A stretch of 64,000 nt of DNA. It comes from NVTR01 sp036480115. GTDB lineage: Bacteria; Pseudomonadota; Alphaproteobacteria; Rhodobacterales; Rhodobacteraceae. The position numbers and the translations under genes were made by a program. Where the stretch lies: the NCBI GenBank assembly GCA_965224795.1, contig CBDDAE010000001.1, positions 1,364,001 through 1,428,000 on the forward strand, given 5' to 3'. Positions 17,310-25,722 of this stretch are shown here, one piece after another. The stretch's first letter is position 1; each line of letters opens with the position of its first letter. The notes beneath the pieces are model-generated. The model worked only from the letters and a program-made list of their open reading frames with translations, did no database searches and was not told the DNA's origin.

Positions 17310-18328
17310 AACTTTCACCGCGCGACGCCGGTGGATATTTTACCAAGCCCGACCCTGCCAAAACCGGGTTGTTGATATACGGCAGCGATGCCATGCGCGT
17401 TGCCTTGAAACGCCAACAGGTTATTGCCGCATTAATGGGTCCCAAGGGCGATGAAGAAATGCGCCTTACCCGGATTGCTGCGTCGGATCTGCGCAAAGAC
17501 CCGGCCCTGTTGGCCGACGCGGTGCAGGCACAAAGCTTTTTTCCGGGGCCAAGGGTGGCTTTTGTGGAAGGCGCCGCCGATGGCCTGTCCAAAACCATCG
17601 GCGCTGCTTTGGGCAACTGGCAAGCTGGTGACGCACAAGTGATCGTGACAGCGGCGTCGCTGAATACGCGTTCGTCGCTGCGTAAACTGTTTGAGGGCCA
17701 TTCGAACACCTATTCGGTTGGCATCTACGACGATCCACCTAGCCGCGCCGAAATAGAAACAGAGCTGGCCAGCAAAGACCTGAACAATATCGACACTGAT
17801 GCTATGCAGGAAATCACCGGGTTCGCGCAGGTGCTGGACCCAGGTGATTTTCGCCAGACATTGGAAAAGCTATCGCTGTACAAACTGGGCGACACCACCC
17901 CGGTCAGCATGCAGGATGTACTGGATTGCGCCCCTGCCACCACTGAGGCCGCGTTGGATGACGTATTAAACTGTGTCGCAGAAGCGCGCCAGGGCGACAT
18001 CGGCCCGATCATGCGCAAACTGGCCGCACAGGGCGTGCAACCGGTGGGCATTTGTATCGGTGCGACCAGACATTTTCGCACGTTGCACGGGGCGGCATCT
18101 GCGCCCGGCGGGGCAGCGGCGGGTATGTCATCCATGCGCCCGCCCGTGTTTGGGCCGCGCCGTGATCGAATGATCAAACAGGCGCAAGGCTGGGGCGTGC
18201 GAAAGCTGGAAACCGCGCTGCAAATGTTGACAGAGGCAGATCTGGGGTTACGTTCCACCGCGAACGCGCCACAAATCGCGGCGATGGAACGGGTGCTGAT
18301 CCGTTTGGCAATGTTGGGGAAACGTTAG
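17306..18328 (+). CDS. holA: DNA polymerase III subunit delta
   Basis: 340-aa delta subunit of the clamp loader, which opens the beta sliding clamp. The N-terminal part (LLIYGSDAMRVALKRQQVI, about 23-41) is the modified AAA+ nucleotide-fold start of HolA, and the C-terminal alpha-helical collar is at about 210-335. Position after lptE with a 4-nt overlap is the expected one. It ends one base before the GST gene begins, so both are probably co-transcribed. Confidence 0.92.
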   Translation: MKLSPRDAGGYFTKPDPAKTGLLIYGSDAMRVALKRQQVIAALMGPKGDEEMRLTRIAASDLRKDPALLADAVQAQSFFPGPRVAFVEGAADGLSKTIGAALGNWQAGDAQVIVTAASLNTRSSLRKLFEGHSNTYSVGIYDDPPSRAEIETELASKDLNNIDTDAMQEITGFAQVLDPGDFRQTLEKLSLYKLGDTTPVSMQDVLDCAPATTEAALDDVLNCVAEARQGDIGPIMRKLAAQGVQPVGICIGATRHFRTLHGAASAPGGAAAGMSSMRPPVFGPRRDRMIKQAQGWGVRKLETALQMLTEADLGLRSTANAPQIAAMERVLIRLAMLGKR

Positions 18329-18329
18329 A

Positions 18330-18920
18330 ATGTACACAGTTATCGGCAACCCGCGATCCAGAACCGTGCGGGTTTTGTGGTTATTGCAGGAGATGGGCGT
18401 AGAGTATAACCACGAGTCCATAGCCCCCCATTCTGACGAAGCTCGCGCCGCCAACCCGGTTGGCAAAATTCCGGTGCTGCTGGACGGGGACCATGCCTTC
18501 ACCGATTCCACCGCAATTTTAACCTATCTGGCCGACAAACATGGCCAATTCACCTTTGCCGCCGGCACCCCGGAACGGGCCATTCAAGACGGGCACACAA
18601 ATTTCCTGTTGGATGAATTTGACGCCTGCTTGTGGGCCGCCGGCCGCCATGCGCGTTATTTGCCGGAAGAACGCCGTGTGCCGGCCGTGATCGACAGCTT
18701 GAAGTGGGAATTTGAGCGCAGCCGCAGACGCTTTGTTGATCGGCTAGGAGCGGGGCCATTTCTGATGGGTGATACGATGACCATCGCCGATATTGTCGCC
18801 GCCCATTGCGGGCGCTGGGCCAAAGGTACCGATTTCCCGGTAGATCAACCGGAATTCACCGAATATGTGGATCGAATGGTCGCGCGACCTGCGTTTAGAC
18901 GCGCTATAGGTGCGTCATAG
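18330..18920 (+). CDS. Glutathione S-transferase family protein
   Basis: 196-aa GST-fold protein. The thioredoxin-like N-terminal domain (1-75) starts with MYTVIGNPRSRTVRVLWLLQ, where Ser10 is placed like the catalytic Ser of bacterial GSTs, and contains the cis-Pro/SNAIL-type motif as VGKIPVLLDGDHAFTDSTAI. The C-terminal helical domain holds GDTMTIADIVAAH. Cytoplasmic. Substrates are not predictable. It lies directly downstream of holA and converges with the BaiN-like gene. Confidence 0.88.
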   Translation: MYTVIGNPRSRTVRVLWLLQEMGVEYNHESIAPHSDEARAANPVGKIPVLLDGDHAFTDSTAILTYLADKHGQFTFAAGTPERAIQDGHTNFLLDEFDACLWAAGRHARYLPEERRVPAVIDSLKWEFERSRRRFVDRLGAGPFLMGDTMTIADIVAAHCGRWAKGTDFPVDQPEFTEYVDRMVARPAFRRAIGAS

Positions 18921-18958
18921 GGGCTGCGCCGATGGGTAATTATGATCGAAGGATCGCT

Positions 18959-20149
18959 TTAACGCCACTGCGCCCCATGACGCCCGGCCCATTTTCCTGT
19001 GGCAAGGCAACCGGTCAGCAAATACCCCCCGGTTGGCGCTTCCCATTCCAGCATTTCCCCGGCCACGAAGACGCCCGGCACCGCTGTTAGCATCAACCCC
19101 GGATTAACCGCGCCCCATGCCACGCCGCCAGCAGTGGAAATCGCGCCGCCAGCAGTGGAAATCGCGCCATCCATCGGCGCCAGACCTGAATATTTCACCG
19201 GCAGGGCTTTGACCAGTTTCGCCAATGCATCGCCTGTTGGCAGCGGACGCGCGAATTCCTGCAACAATGCAAGCTTCACAGGCTCAAGATGCAGCGATTT
19301 ACGCAAATGGTTGGTAAGCGTGGTTTTGCTTTTGCGATGTCGCAGTTTCTTGGCGATCCTTTCTTCGGTCCAACCCGGCATCAGGTCCAGCAACAACGGC
19401 GCACCACCGCGCAAGGCCGCACTAGCGGTGTAAACCCCGCCGCCCTCTAGCCCCGCTCGGGTCACCACAAATTCCCCGCGGCTGTGAACCGCGCCTGCGC
19501 TCAGGGAGATGCCTTTGACTGGTTGCCCGAAATGGCGGGTCATATGGTTCGTCCAATTCACCACCAGCCCGACATTTGCCGCGGCAAACGGAACTAATTT
19601 AACACCGCGTTCTGCCAACCACGGTGCCCATAACCCGTCCGAACCCAGCCGCGCCCAACTGGCCCCGCCCAGCGCCAGAACCGTTACTGCCGGCGTTAAC
19701 GTTTCCTGTCCTACCGGTGTTGCAAACTGAAACGCCCCGTCCTGCCAGCCTTGCCAGCGCCAGCGGGTTCGAAATTCGACCCCGAAATCAGACAACTGCA
19801 CAAGCCAGGTCCGCAACAGCGGCGACGATTTCATCGCCTTGGGAAACACCCGGCCACTGGAACCGGTGAAAACCGGCTGGCCCAGATCGCGCGCCCAGTC
19901 CTGAACCGCGCTGTTGTCAAACTCTGTCATGATATCGCTTAGGTGCCCGGCACTGTCGCCGTAGTGCTGCAAAAACCGATCAAACGGTTCGTCTTTGGTC
20001 AGGTTCAAACCGGATTTTCCAGCCATCAGTAGTTTGCGACCCACAGACGGTTTCGCTTCAACCACCACAACCTGACGGCCCGCCTTGGCCAGTTCATGGG
20101 CAGCCATTAACCCGGCAGGCCCGGCCCCGATTACAAGCGCGTCGGTCAT
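18959..20149 (-). CDS. BaiN/HI0933-like flavoprotein (TIGR03862 type)
   Basis: 396-aa NAD(P)/FAD-dependent oxidoreductase of the HI0933/BaiN superfamily, TIGR03862 branch. The Rossmann motif ALVIGAGPAGLMAAHELAKA is at 4-23, followed by GRKLLMAGKSGLNLT. The C-terminal FAD segment is GVFVAGEMLEWEAPTGGYLL. A striking feature is an exact 21-bp tandem duplication at 19123-19164 that repeats AISTAGG in the conserved loop before GVAWGAVNPGL, adding 7 residues beside the cofactor site. The frame is kept. The stop side overlaps nothing; the start overlaps the enoyl-CoA hydratase end by 4 nt. The reaction of the family is not firmly known. Confidence 0.88.
   Translation of the reverse strand: MTDALVIGAGPAGLMAAHELAKAGRQVVVVEAKPSVGRKLLMAGKSGLNLTKDEPFDRFLQHYGDSAGHLSDIMTEFDNSAVQDWARDLGQPVFTGSSGRVFPKAMKSSPLLRTWLVQLSDFGVEFRTRWRWQGWQDGAFQFATPVGQETLTPAVTVLALGGASWARLGSDGLWAPWLAERGVKLVPFAAANVGLVVNWTNHMTRHFGQPVKGISLSAGAVHSRGEFVVTRAGLEGGGVYTASAALRGGAPLLLDLMPGWTEERIAKKLRHRKSKTTLTNHLRKSLHLEPVKLALLQEFARPLPTGDALAKLVKALPVKYSGLAPMDGAISTAGGAISTAGGVAWGAVNPGLMLTAVPGVFVAGEMLEWEAPTGGYLLTGCLATGKWAGRHGAQWR
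19123..19164. repeat. Two perfect 21-bp tandem copies inside the flavoprotein gene
   Basis: The unit CGCCGCCAGCAGTGGAAATCG occurs twice head to tail (19123-19143 and 19144-19164). It is in frame and duplicates seven codons of the flavoprotein. Confidence 0.95.
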
Positions 20150-20763
20150 GAATTTACAAACAGTGCTTTGATCGCCGCCACATTCTCAGTGCTGGCAGCT
20201 AGTGCCGCCTCTGCCAATTCCTGCACCGTGGTTTCCAGTGCGTCACGCGGCACCACCCGATCTACCAGCCCCCAACTTTCAGCAGTTGACGCATCAATCT
20301 TTTGACCGGCCATCAAGATCATTTTAGCCCGCGCCGGACCCACCAATAGCGCCAGGTGCTGCGGATCAGACGGTTGCGGCAAAAACCCCAGCTTCATCAC
20401 CGGGTAGAAAAAGCTAGCCTCTGGCACGGCCACCCGCAAATCGCAGGCCAGCGCCATGCCAAACGCGCCCCCGGCAAGGGTGCCGTTCAGGGCAGCAATG
20501 GTCAGACAGGGCAGGTCAGCAATGGCGCCGGATAATTCTTCCCACAATCCACTGGTGGCCAGCCCTATGCGGGCCGCATCCAGATCAGCCCCAGCGCTGA
20601 ACACAGTGCCTGCACCCGTGATCACCAGAACATTAGCCTCGGATTTCGCCTGATTCACCCCATCGATCAGCTGTGTCAGCATCTCAGATGTCAGCGAATT
20701 CGCCTTTCGGGGGCGGTTAAGGGTCAACCGCCACAGCCCGCCGTTCCGTGCAACATCAATCAC
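20146..20763 (-). CDS. Enoyl-CoA hydratase/isomerase family protein
   Basis: 205-aa crotonase-fold protein, shorter than the usual 255-265 aa. The oxyanion-hole segments are seen as FSAGADLDAARIG and ALNGTLAGGAFGMALACDL. The C-terminal trimerisation helix is short, which explains the length. Catalytic Glu positions are not clear, so hydratase, isomerase or another crotonase reaction on an acyl-CoA is possible. It overlaps the flavoprotein gene by 4 nt and begins one base after the SDR gene ends, forming a three-gene operon. Confidence 0.85.
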   Translation of the reverse strand: MIDVARNGGLWRLTLNRPRKANSLTSEMLTQLIDGVNQAKSEANVLVITGAGTVFSAGADLDAARIGLATSGLWEELSGAIADLPCLTIAALNGTLAGGAFGMALACDLRVAVPEASFFYPVMKLGFLPQPSDPQHLALLVGPARAKMILMAGQKIDASTAESWGLVDRVVPRDALETTVQELAEAALAASTENVAAIKALFVNS

Positions 20764-21516
20764 CTAAATCAACCCCACACGGGCGCGGATATCGTCATCG
20801 CGCAGGCTGATTTCCTGACCCAGAAATTCATCCGCATCGCTGCTGCACATCCACAGCAGCGTACGCGCGGGCCAGTCTGGCGGAATGTGATCAGACCAGT
20901 CAATCTGACTGACCGGGTTGATACCGGATGCTTTGATATCGCGCTGCATTTGGGTGGCAACGGTGCCCGGCGACATGCCCATTGTGCGAATGCCCTGTTC
21001 ACGGGTCTCGTAATCTATGCAGCGCGTCAACATGGCTGCGCCTGCCTTGCCGGAACAATAGGCGCTCCAGGCTTCTATCGGATTATGGGCTGCTCCGGAT
21101 GACACATTGATGATCGACCCCGCCCCTTGTGCAATCATCCCAGGCAGCACTGCGTGAACGCAATTATAAACACCCGTCAGGTTGATATCGATTGCCTGTC
21201 GCCAGGCATCCGGGTCAGAGCCGACAATATGGCTGATCGGCTGTATCACACCAGCATTGTTAATGAGAATATCCAAGCCCCCAAATCTGTCTTGCACTGT
21301 GGCAACCGCCGTCGCAACCTGCCCATAGTCACTGACGTCACAGGGGATGGCCAGCGCCGCATCGCCAATCTCAGCGGCAAGGTCACTTATTTCACCAGCA
21401 CTGCGCGCCAGCAGCGCAATGCGCGCCCCGGCCTGTGCAAATTGACGCGCGGTATCTGCACCAATTCCGCGGCTGGCACCGGTAATAACCGCTGTTTTCC
21501 CCTGCAAATCATTCAT
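20764..21516 (-). CDS. SDR family NAD(P)-dependent oxidoreductase
   Basis: 250-aa classical short-chain dehydrogenase/reductase. The cofactor motif is TGASRGIG (13-20), the structural NNAG is in LINNAGVIQP, and the catalytic Ser-Tyr-Lys set is NVSSGAA plus YCSGK (Tyr and Lys four apart). An acidic-free turn after beta-2 (ALLARS) suggests NADP preference. It is first in an operon with the enoyl-CoA hydratase and the BaiN-like flavoprotein. An acyl or alcohol substrate is likely but not specified. Confidence 0.9.
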   Translation of the reverse strand: MNDLQGKTAVITGASRGIGADTARQFAQAGARIALLARSAGEISDLAAEIGDAALAIPCDVSDYGQVATAVATVQDRFGGLDILINNAGVIQPISHIVGSDPDAWRQAIDINLTGVYNCVHAVLPGMIAQGAGSIINVSSGAAHNPIEAWSAYCSGKAGAAMLTRCIDYETREQGIRTMGMSPGTVATQMQRDIKASGINPVSQIDWSDHIPPDWPARTLLWMCSSDADEFLGQEISLRDDDIRARVGLI

Positions 21517-21641
21517 GAACTTTCCCCTTTGCTGCCTAGACGTGCACCCGCCGCATCATAATTCGGTTTCATCTATGCCAAACCCTTGACCCAATCTCCC
21601 ACTACACATAGCTAAATAGTGAAATCAGCTCAGGATCAACC

Positions 21642-23156
21642 ATGACAAAACCGATAACCAAATTGTTTGTACAAAGCGCAGCAATTGCCGCTTTGCTTCC
21701 AACCGCCGCCTTGGCCGAACTATCCGCACTTGATGTGTGGGAACAATGGAAATCTCTGGCGGAAACCACAGGACAGACAATTACAGTTGGTTCACAAGAA
21801 ACGGGCGGTGGCGCGCTAATCTTGAATAATGTGACCATGAATATGGCATTTCCCGAAGGCAGCGCGGCCAGTTCACTTGAATTTATTGAATTTCGCGAAC
21901 GTAGCGATGGCACCGTGGCTGTGTCGATGGCCCCGGATTTTCCTTTCAGCATAACCATTGACCCGGCTCAGGGCGAAGCCGTTGATATGGCGATGATCAT
22001 GCGCCAGTCGGGCACCAGCATCATTGCATCCGGTGATCCAGATAATATCTCATTTGATTATCTGGCTGCAGATATCAGCATGAGCATCGACAAGATCATC
22101 GTTGATGGTGAAGATATTGATGCGGATATTCAGTTTTCGATGAAAGACATCGACGGCAAATACACCCTACTGTCCGGTGATACTAAATCCTACGACAGTG
22201 AATTTTCCTCGGGTAGCCTGACCTACAATGTCGCGTTTACTGATCCCGAAGAAGGTGGTCGTGTTACAATGAGCGCCACTATGCAGGACGTAAAGTCAAA
22301 TTCATCGGTTGAATTTCCCGAAGGCATAGACATGGCCGATCCGTCAGCAATTTTTAGCGGCGATTTCAACGTGACTGGCGGTTTTTCTGCTGGCCAGACC
22401 GATACCCAAATGGAAATGGACGGCGGCAGTGACAGTTTTTCGTTGACTGCAACTGGTGCAAGTAGTTCGCTTGATTTCAGCATCGTTGATGGCTCAATCC
22501 AGTATGGTGGCGCGGCTACGGATATTAATTATGTTATTCAGTCCCCACAAATTCCGTTTCCTGAAGTCAGCCTGGGAATTTCCGAAATGGCGTTCAATCT
22601 GCTGGTGCCGCTGGCACAATCAGACACGCCAAAAGATTTTGCATTTCTGATGAACATGGCTGGGTTTGAAATTAGCGATATGATCTGGGGTATGTTTGAT
22701 CCCGGCAATATCATGCCGCGTGATCCGGCAACCATTACCCTTGATGTAACCGGCAAAATGAACCTGTTATTTGATCTGTATGACCCGGATTTTGAGAACA
22801 AAAGTGACGCTGAAACACCAGCTGAACTACACAGCCTGTCGATCAGGGATATCACTTTGTCTGCTGTGGGCGCAGAAGTCAAAGGCAGCGGGGATTTTAC
22901 TTTTGACAATGATGATCTTGAAACTTTTGGCGGCATGCCAGCCCCAACAGGCGCGATAAACATGAACATCGTCGGCGTAAACGGAGTGATGGACCGCTTG
23001 ATCCAGATGGGTTTCCTACAGCAGGATCAGGCCATGGGTGCCCGCATGATGCTGGGCCTGTTTGCCCGCCCCGGCGACGGTGAAGACACGTTGACTTCGA
23101 CCATCGAAGTTAAAAGTGACGGTTCAATCTTTGCCAATGGTCAACAGCTTCGTTAG
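21642..23156 (+). CDS. DUF2125 domain-containing exported protein
   Basis: 504-aa exported protein with a signal peptide (MTKPITKLFVQSAAIAALLPTAALA, cleavage near residue 25). The mature part is rich in Asp, Ser and Gly with long beta-strand stretches, as in DUF2125, a family typical of alphaproteobacteria. The function is unknown; the repetitive beta structure suggests a periplasmic lipid- or envelope-binding protein, but that is inference. It has its own terminator at 23177 and is separate from pmbA. Confidence 0.8.
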   Translation: MTKPITKLFVQSAAIAALLPTAALAELSALDVWEQWKSLAETTGQTITVGSQETGGGALILNNVTMNMAFPEGSAASSLEFIEFRERSDGTVAVSMAPDFPFSITIDPAQGEAVDMAMIMRQSGTSIIASGDPDNISFDYLAADISMSIDKIIVDGEDIDADIQFSMKDIDGKYTLLSGDTKSYDSEFSSGSLTYNVAFTDPEEGGRVTMSATMQDVKSNSSVEFPEGIDMADPSAIFSGDFNVTGGFSAGQTDTQMEMDGGSDSFSLTATGASSSLDFSIVDGSIQYGGAATDINYVIQSPQIPFPEVSLGISEMAFNLLVPLAQSDTPKDFAFLMNMAGFEISDMIWGMFDPGNIMPRDPATITLDVTGKMNLLFDLYDPDFENKSDAETPAELHSLSIRDITLSAVGAEVKGSGDFTFDNDDLETFGGMPAPTGAINMNIVGVNGVMDRLIQMGFLQQDQAMGARMMLGLFARPGDGEDTLTSTIEVKSDGSIFANGQQLR

Positions 23157-23176
23157 AATTGAAAATATTGATAATA

Positions 23177-23208
23177 GGCCGCGCCCGGATATCCGGCGCG
23201 GCCTTTTC
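23177..23208 (+). terminator. Terminator of the DUF2125 gene
   Basis: Long GC-rich inverted repeat GGCCGCGCC(C)GGAT / ATCCGGCGCGGCC (23177-23190 with 23191-23203) followed by TTTTCTT, about 20 nt after the DUF2125 stop. Confidence 0.88.
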
Positions 23209-23282
23209 TTTGGCTAATGGCTTGCGGCGGACCTGTGTGCAAACTACCTGTTTAAGGACGCAATAATCCCAAGGCCGACCCC

Positions 23283-24629
23283 ATGTCACAATCGCTTGCC
23301 AATCTTACCCAAACCCTGCTTACCGCCGCAAAAGTCGCCGGTGCAGATGCTGCCGATGCGCTGGCTGTGGATGGCACATCAGTGTCCATTGATGTGCTGG
23401 CGGGTAAGTTGGAACATGCGGAACGCGCCGAAGGCATTGATATTGGCCTGCGGGTCATGTTGGGCCAGCGTCAGGCTTGTGTGTCGGCATCTGACACAAG
23501 GTCGGACACCATAGCAACCATGGCAGAACGCGCCGTGGCCATGGCGCGCGAGGCACCGGAAGATCCAAATATTGGATTGGCCAAGGCTGACCAACTGGCA
23601 CAAAACTGGGATGTGGAGGCGCTGGAATTAGCGGATCCCACGGATGAGCCAACCCCGGCAAAGCTGGAGGAAGATGCCAAACGCGCCGAAGCGGCTGCGC
23701 TGGCGGTGGATGGGGTTGCAACAGTTCAGGCGGCATCTGGCGGCTATGGGCGCCACCGCATTCATCTGGCTACAAGCAACGGATTTTCCGGTGGCTACAC
23801 CCGTACAAACCGCGCCCTGCATTGTGTGGCGATCACCGGAACCGGCACCGAGATGGAACGGGATTATTACGCCGAACAGCGTATATTTCAATCTGATCTG
23901 CCCAGCCCGGAAGACATCGGCCGGTTCGCCGGTGAACGCACCGTTGAACGGGCAGGCGCACGCAAACCCAAAACCGGGGCGTTTCCGGTGCTGTTTGACG
24001 AACGGGTGGCATCGTCGTTGATTGGGCACCTGTTTTCGGCGATCAATGGTGGCTCAATCGTGCGTGGTTCAAGCTGGGCAAGGGATCTGCTGGGGCAACA
24101 GGTTTTGCCTGAAACCCTGTCGATTGTTGAAGACCCGCACCGCCCGCGCGTTTCATCATCCCGCCCGTTTGACGCCGAAGGGCTGGCATCAGCCAAACGC
24201 ACAGTCGTTGAAAACGGCGTGCTCACCGGCTGGACGCTGGACCTGTCCACTGCCGGTCAACTGGGCATGCAATCCACCGCCAATGCCAGCCGGGGCACCG
24301 GCGCACCGCCGTCGCCTTCATCCGGTAATATCGCCCTGACCCTGGGCAGTGCCAGCCGCGATGACCTCATCCGCGACATGGGCACCGGGTTGCTGGTCAC
24401 TTCGATGATCGGGTCCTCGATCAATGCCACAACCGGGGACTATTCGCGCGGGGCGTCAGGTTTTTGGATTGAAAACGGCGAAATCACCTATCCGGTTAAC
24501 GAATGCACCATCGCCGGAAATCTGCGCGACATGCTGATGACTGTGACCCCGGCCAATGATGCCCGCGCGCACCTGTCGCGGGTGGTTCCGTCTTTGCTGG
24601 TTCAGGGCCTTACCCTTGCCGGGGAATGA
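23283..24629 (+). CDS. pmbA: TldD/PmbA family metalloprotease subunit (TldE)
   Basis: 448-aa protein of the TldD/PmbA family. In the TldD-TldE complex the PmbA (TldE) subunit lacks the catalytic HExxxH of TldD, and none is seen here, so it is called PmbA/TldE. Typical segments are EGIDIGLRVMLGQRQACVSASD near the N-terminus, and ASGFWIENGEITYPVNECTIAGNLRDM near the C-terminus. The complex degrades unfolded peptides and matures some peptide products. No tldD is in the window. It overlaps the cysQ-like gene. Confidence 0.93.
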   Translation: MSQSLANLTQTLLTAAKVAGADAADALAVDGTSVSIDVLAGKLEHAERAEGIDIGLRVMLGQRQACVSASDTRSDTIATMAERAVAMAREAPEDPNIGLAKADQLAQNWDVEALELADPTDEPTPAKLEEDAKRAEAAALAVDGVATVQAASGGYGRHRIHLATSNGFSGGYTRTNRALHCVAITGTGTEMERDYYAEQRIFQSDLPSPEDIGRFAGERTVERAGARKPKTGAFPVLFDERVASSLIGHLFSAINGGSIVRGSSWARDLLGQQVLPETLSIVEDPHRPRVSSSRPFDAEGLASAKRTVVENGVLTGWTLDLSTAGQLGMQSTANASRGTGAPPSPSSGNIALTLGSASRDDLIRDMGTGLLVTSMIGSSINATTGDYSRGASGFWIENGEITYPVNECTIAGNLRDMLMTVTPANDARAHLSRVVPSLLVQGLTLAGE

Positions 24630-25389
24630 TCTGGCCCTGCTGATTGACGCGGCCCGCAAGGCCGGAGAAATCGCCACATCATTCTGGCAACAGTCGCCAA
24701 AGACCTGGGAAAAGCCAGACGGCACCGGCCCGGTGACCGAGGCTGATCTGGCCGTGAACGCCATGTTGCAGGAAACTCTACAAAATGCCCGGCCCGGCTA
24801 TGGCTGGCTGTCCGAAGAATCCGAAGATGATACTGCGCGTCTGACCTGTGACCGTGTGTTCATCATTGACCCGATCGACGGCACACGATCATTTATCGCC
24901 GGGGAAAAGACCTGGGCCCACTCGCTGGCCATCGTTGAAAAGGGTCGAGTTATTGTCGGTGTTGTGTTTGTGCCAATGCTGGACCGATTGTACCATGCCC
25001 AAGCGGGAGAAAAAGCCCTTTTAAATGACGTCGCTATTTTACATTCTGGCACCTCGTCAATCAAAGGCGCCTCTGTTTTGGCCGCGAAGTCGAGTTTTGC
25101 AGCCAGCCTTTGGCAGGGCGATCCGCCGCCGGTGAAACGCCAGTTTCGCCCCTCACTGGCCTATAGAATGGCACTGGTGGCACAAGGTCGATATGATGCA
25201 ATGATAACATTACGCGACACGTGGGAATGGGACATCGCGGCGGGAACCTTGATTGCTAATCAAGCCGGTGCCAATGTGACCGACCGCAAGGGGCGGATAC
25301 CGGTATTTAACAACCCGGTTCCAATTATTGATGGTCTGATAGCAGGCACACCAAAAATACAGTCGGAATTATCTGAACGGTTGGCATGA
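24616..25389 (+). CDS. Inositol monophosphatase family, CysQ-like 3'(2'),5'-bisphosphate nucleotidase
   Basis: Mg2+-dependent phosphatase of the IMPase family, 257 aa. The metal motifs are present: WLSEESEDD (Glu), DPIDGTRSF and WEWDIAAGTLIANQAG. A CysQ role, removing 3'-phosphoadenosine 5'-phosphate from sulfate assimilation, fits the family, but related activities on inositol or fructose phosphates cannot be excluded. A TTG at 24616 (TTG-P-G-N-D-L-A-L-L) is the best start. It places the first helix LALLIDAARKAGE correctly; the longer frame from 24556 is Trp/Cys-rich leader. It overlaps pmbA by 14 nt. Confidence 0.85.
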   Translation: MPGNDLALLIDAARKAGEIATSFWQQSPKTWEKPDGTGPVTEADLAVNAMLQETLQNARPGYGWLSEESEDDTARLTCDRVFIIDPIDGTRSFIAGEKTWAHSLAIVEKGRVIVGVVFVPMLDRLYHAQAGEKALLNDVAILHSGTSSIKGASVLAAKSSFAASLWQGDPPPVKRQFRPSLAYRMALVAQGRYDAMITLRDTWEWDIAAGTLIANQAGANVTDRKGRIPVFNNPVPIIDGLIAGTPKIQSELSERLA

Positions 25390-25464
25390 ACTAATATCTG
25401 TCACCTTGACGGCACCCACGGTTCCCGTAGTTTACCCCCAGAATTATTCATCTTCGGAGGCCCC

Positions 25465-25710
25465 ATGACACAACGCTTACATCTGGTTTTCGGAGGTGAG
25501 CTGGTTGACCCAAGCACGAGCCAGTTCAAAAATTCGGACGACATCCATATCGTCGGGATATTTCCGGACTATGACACAGCTTATAACGCCTGGAAATCAG
25601 AAGCCCAACGGACCGTGGACAACGCCAATATGCGCTATTTCATCGCCCATCTGCACAGGCTGCGTGACGAAAGCACTGAGGCATCCTCAACCGAGGAACT
25701 TGAAGGTTAA
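25465..25710 (+). CDS. DUF4170 protein
   Basis: 81-aa DUF4170 family protein, a small cytoplasmic protein found in roseobacters and related alphaproteobacteria beside the LPS genes waaA and lpxK. The conserved core is LHLVFGGELVDP and VGIFPDYDTAYNAWKSEAQ. The Shine-Dalgarno sequence CGGAGG precedes the ATG. The function is unknown; repeated linkage to LPS genes suggests a role in the Kdo transferase step, which is inference. Confidence 0.88.
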   Translation: MTQRLHLVFGGELVDPSTSQFKNSDDIHIVGIFPDYDTAYNAWKSEAQRTVDNANMRYFIAHLHRLRDESTEASSTEELEG

Positions 25711-25722
25711 ATCGACCCCAAA

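Noticed and set aside
24556..24615. Extended N-terminus of the cysQ-like protein
   Set aside because: The ATG at 24556 lies deep inside pmbA and adds a Trp/Cys-rich leader unlike the family. The TTG at 24616 fits the first helix.
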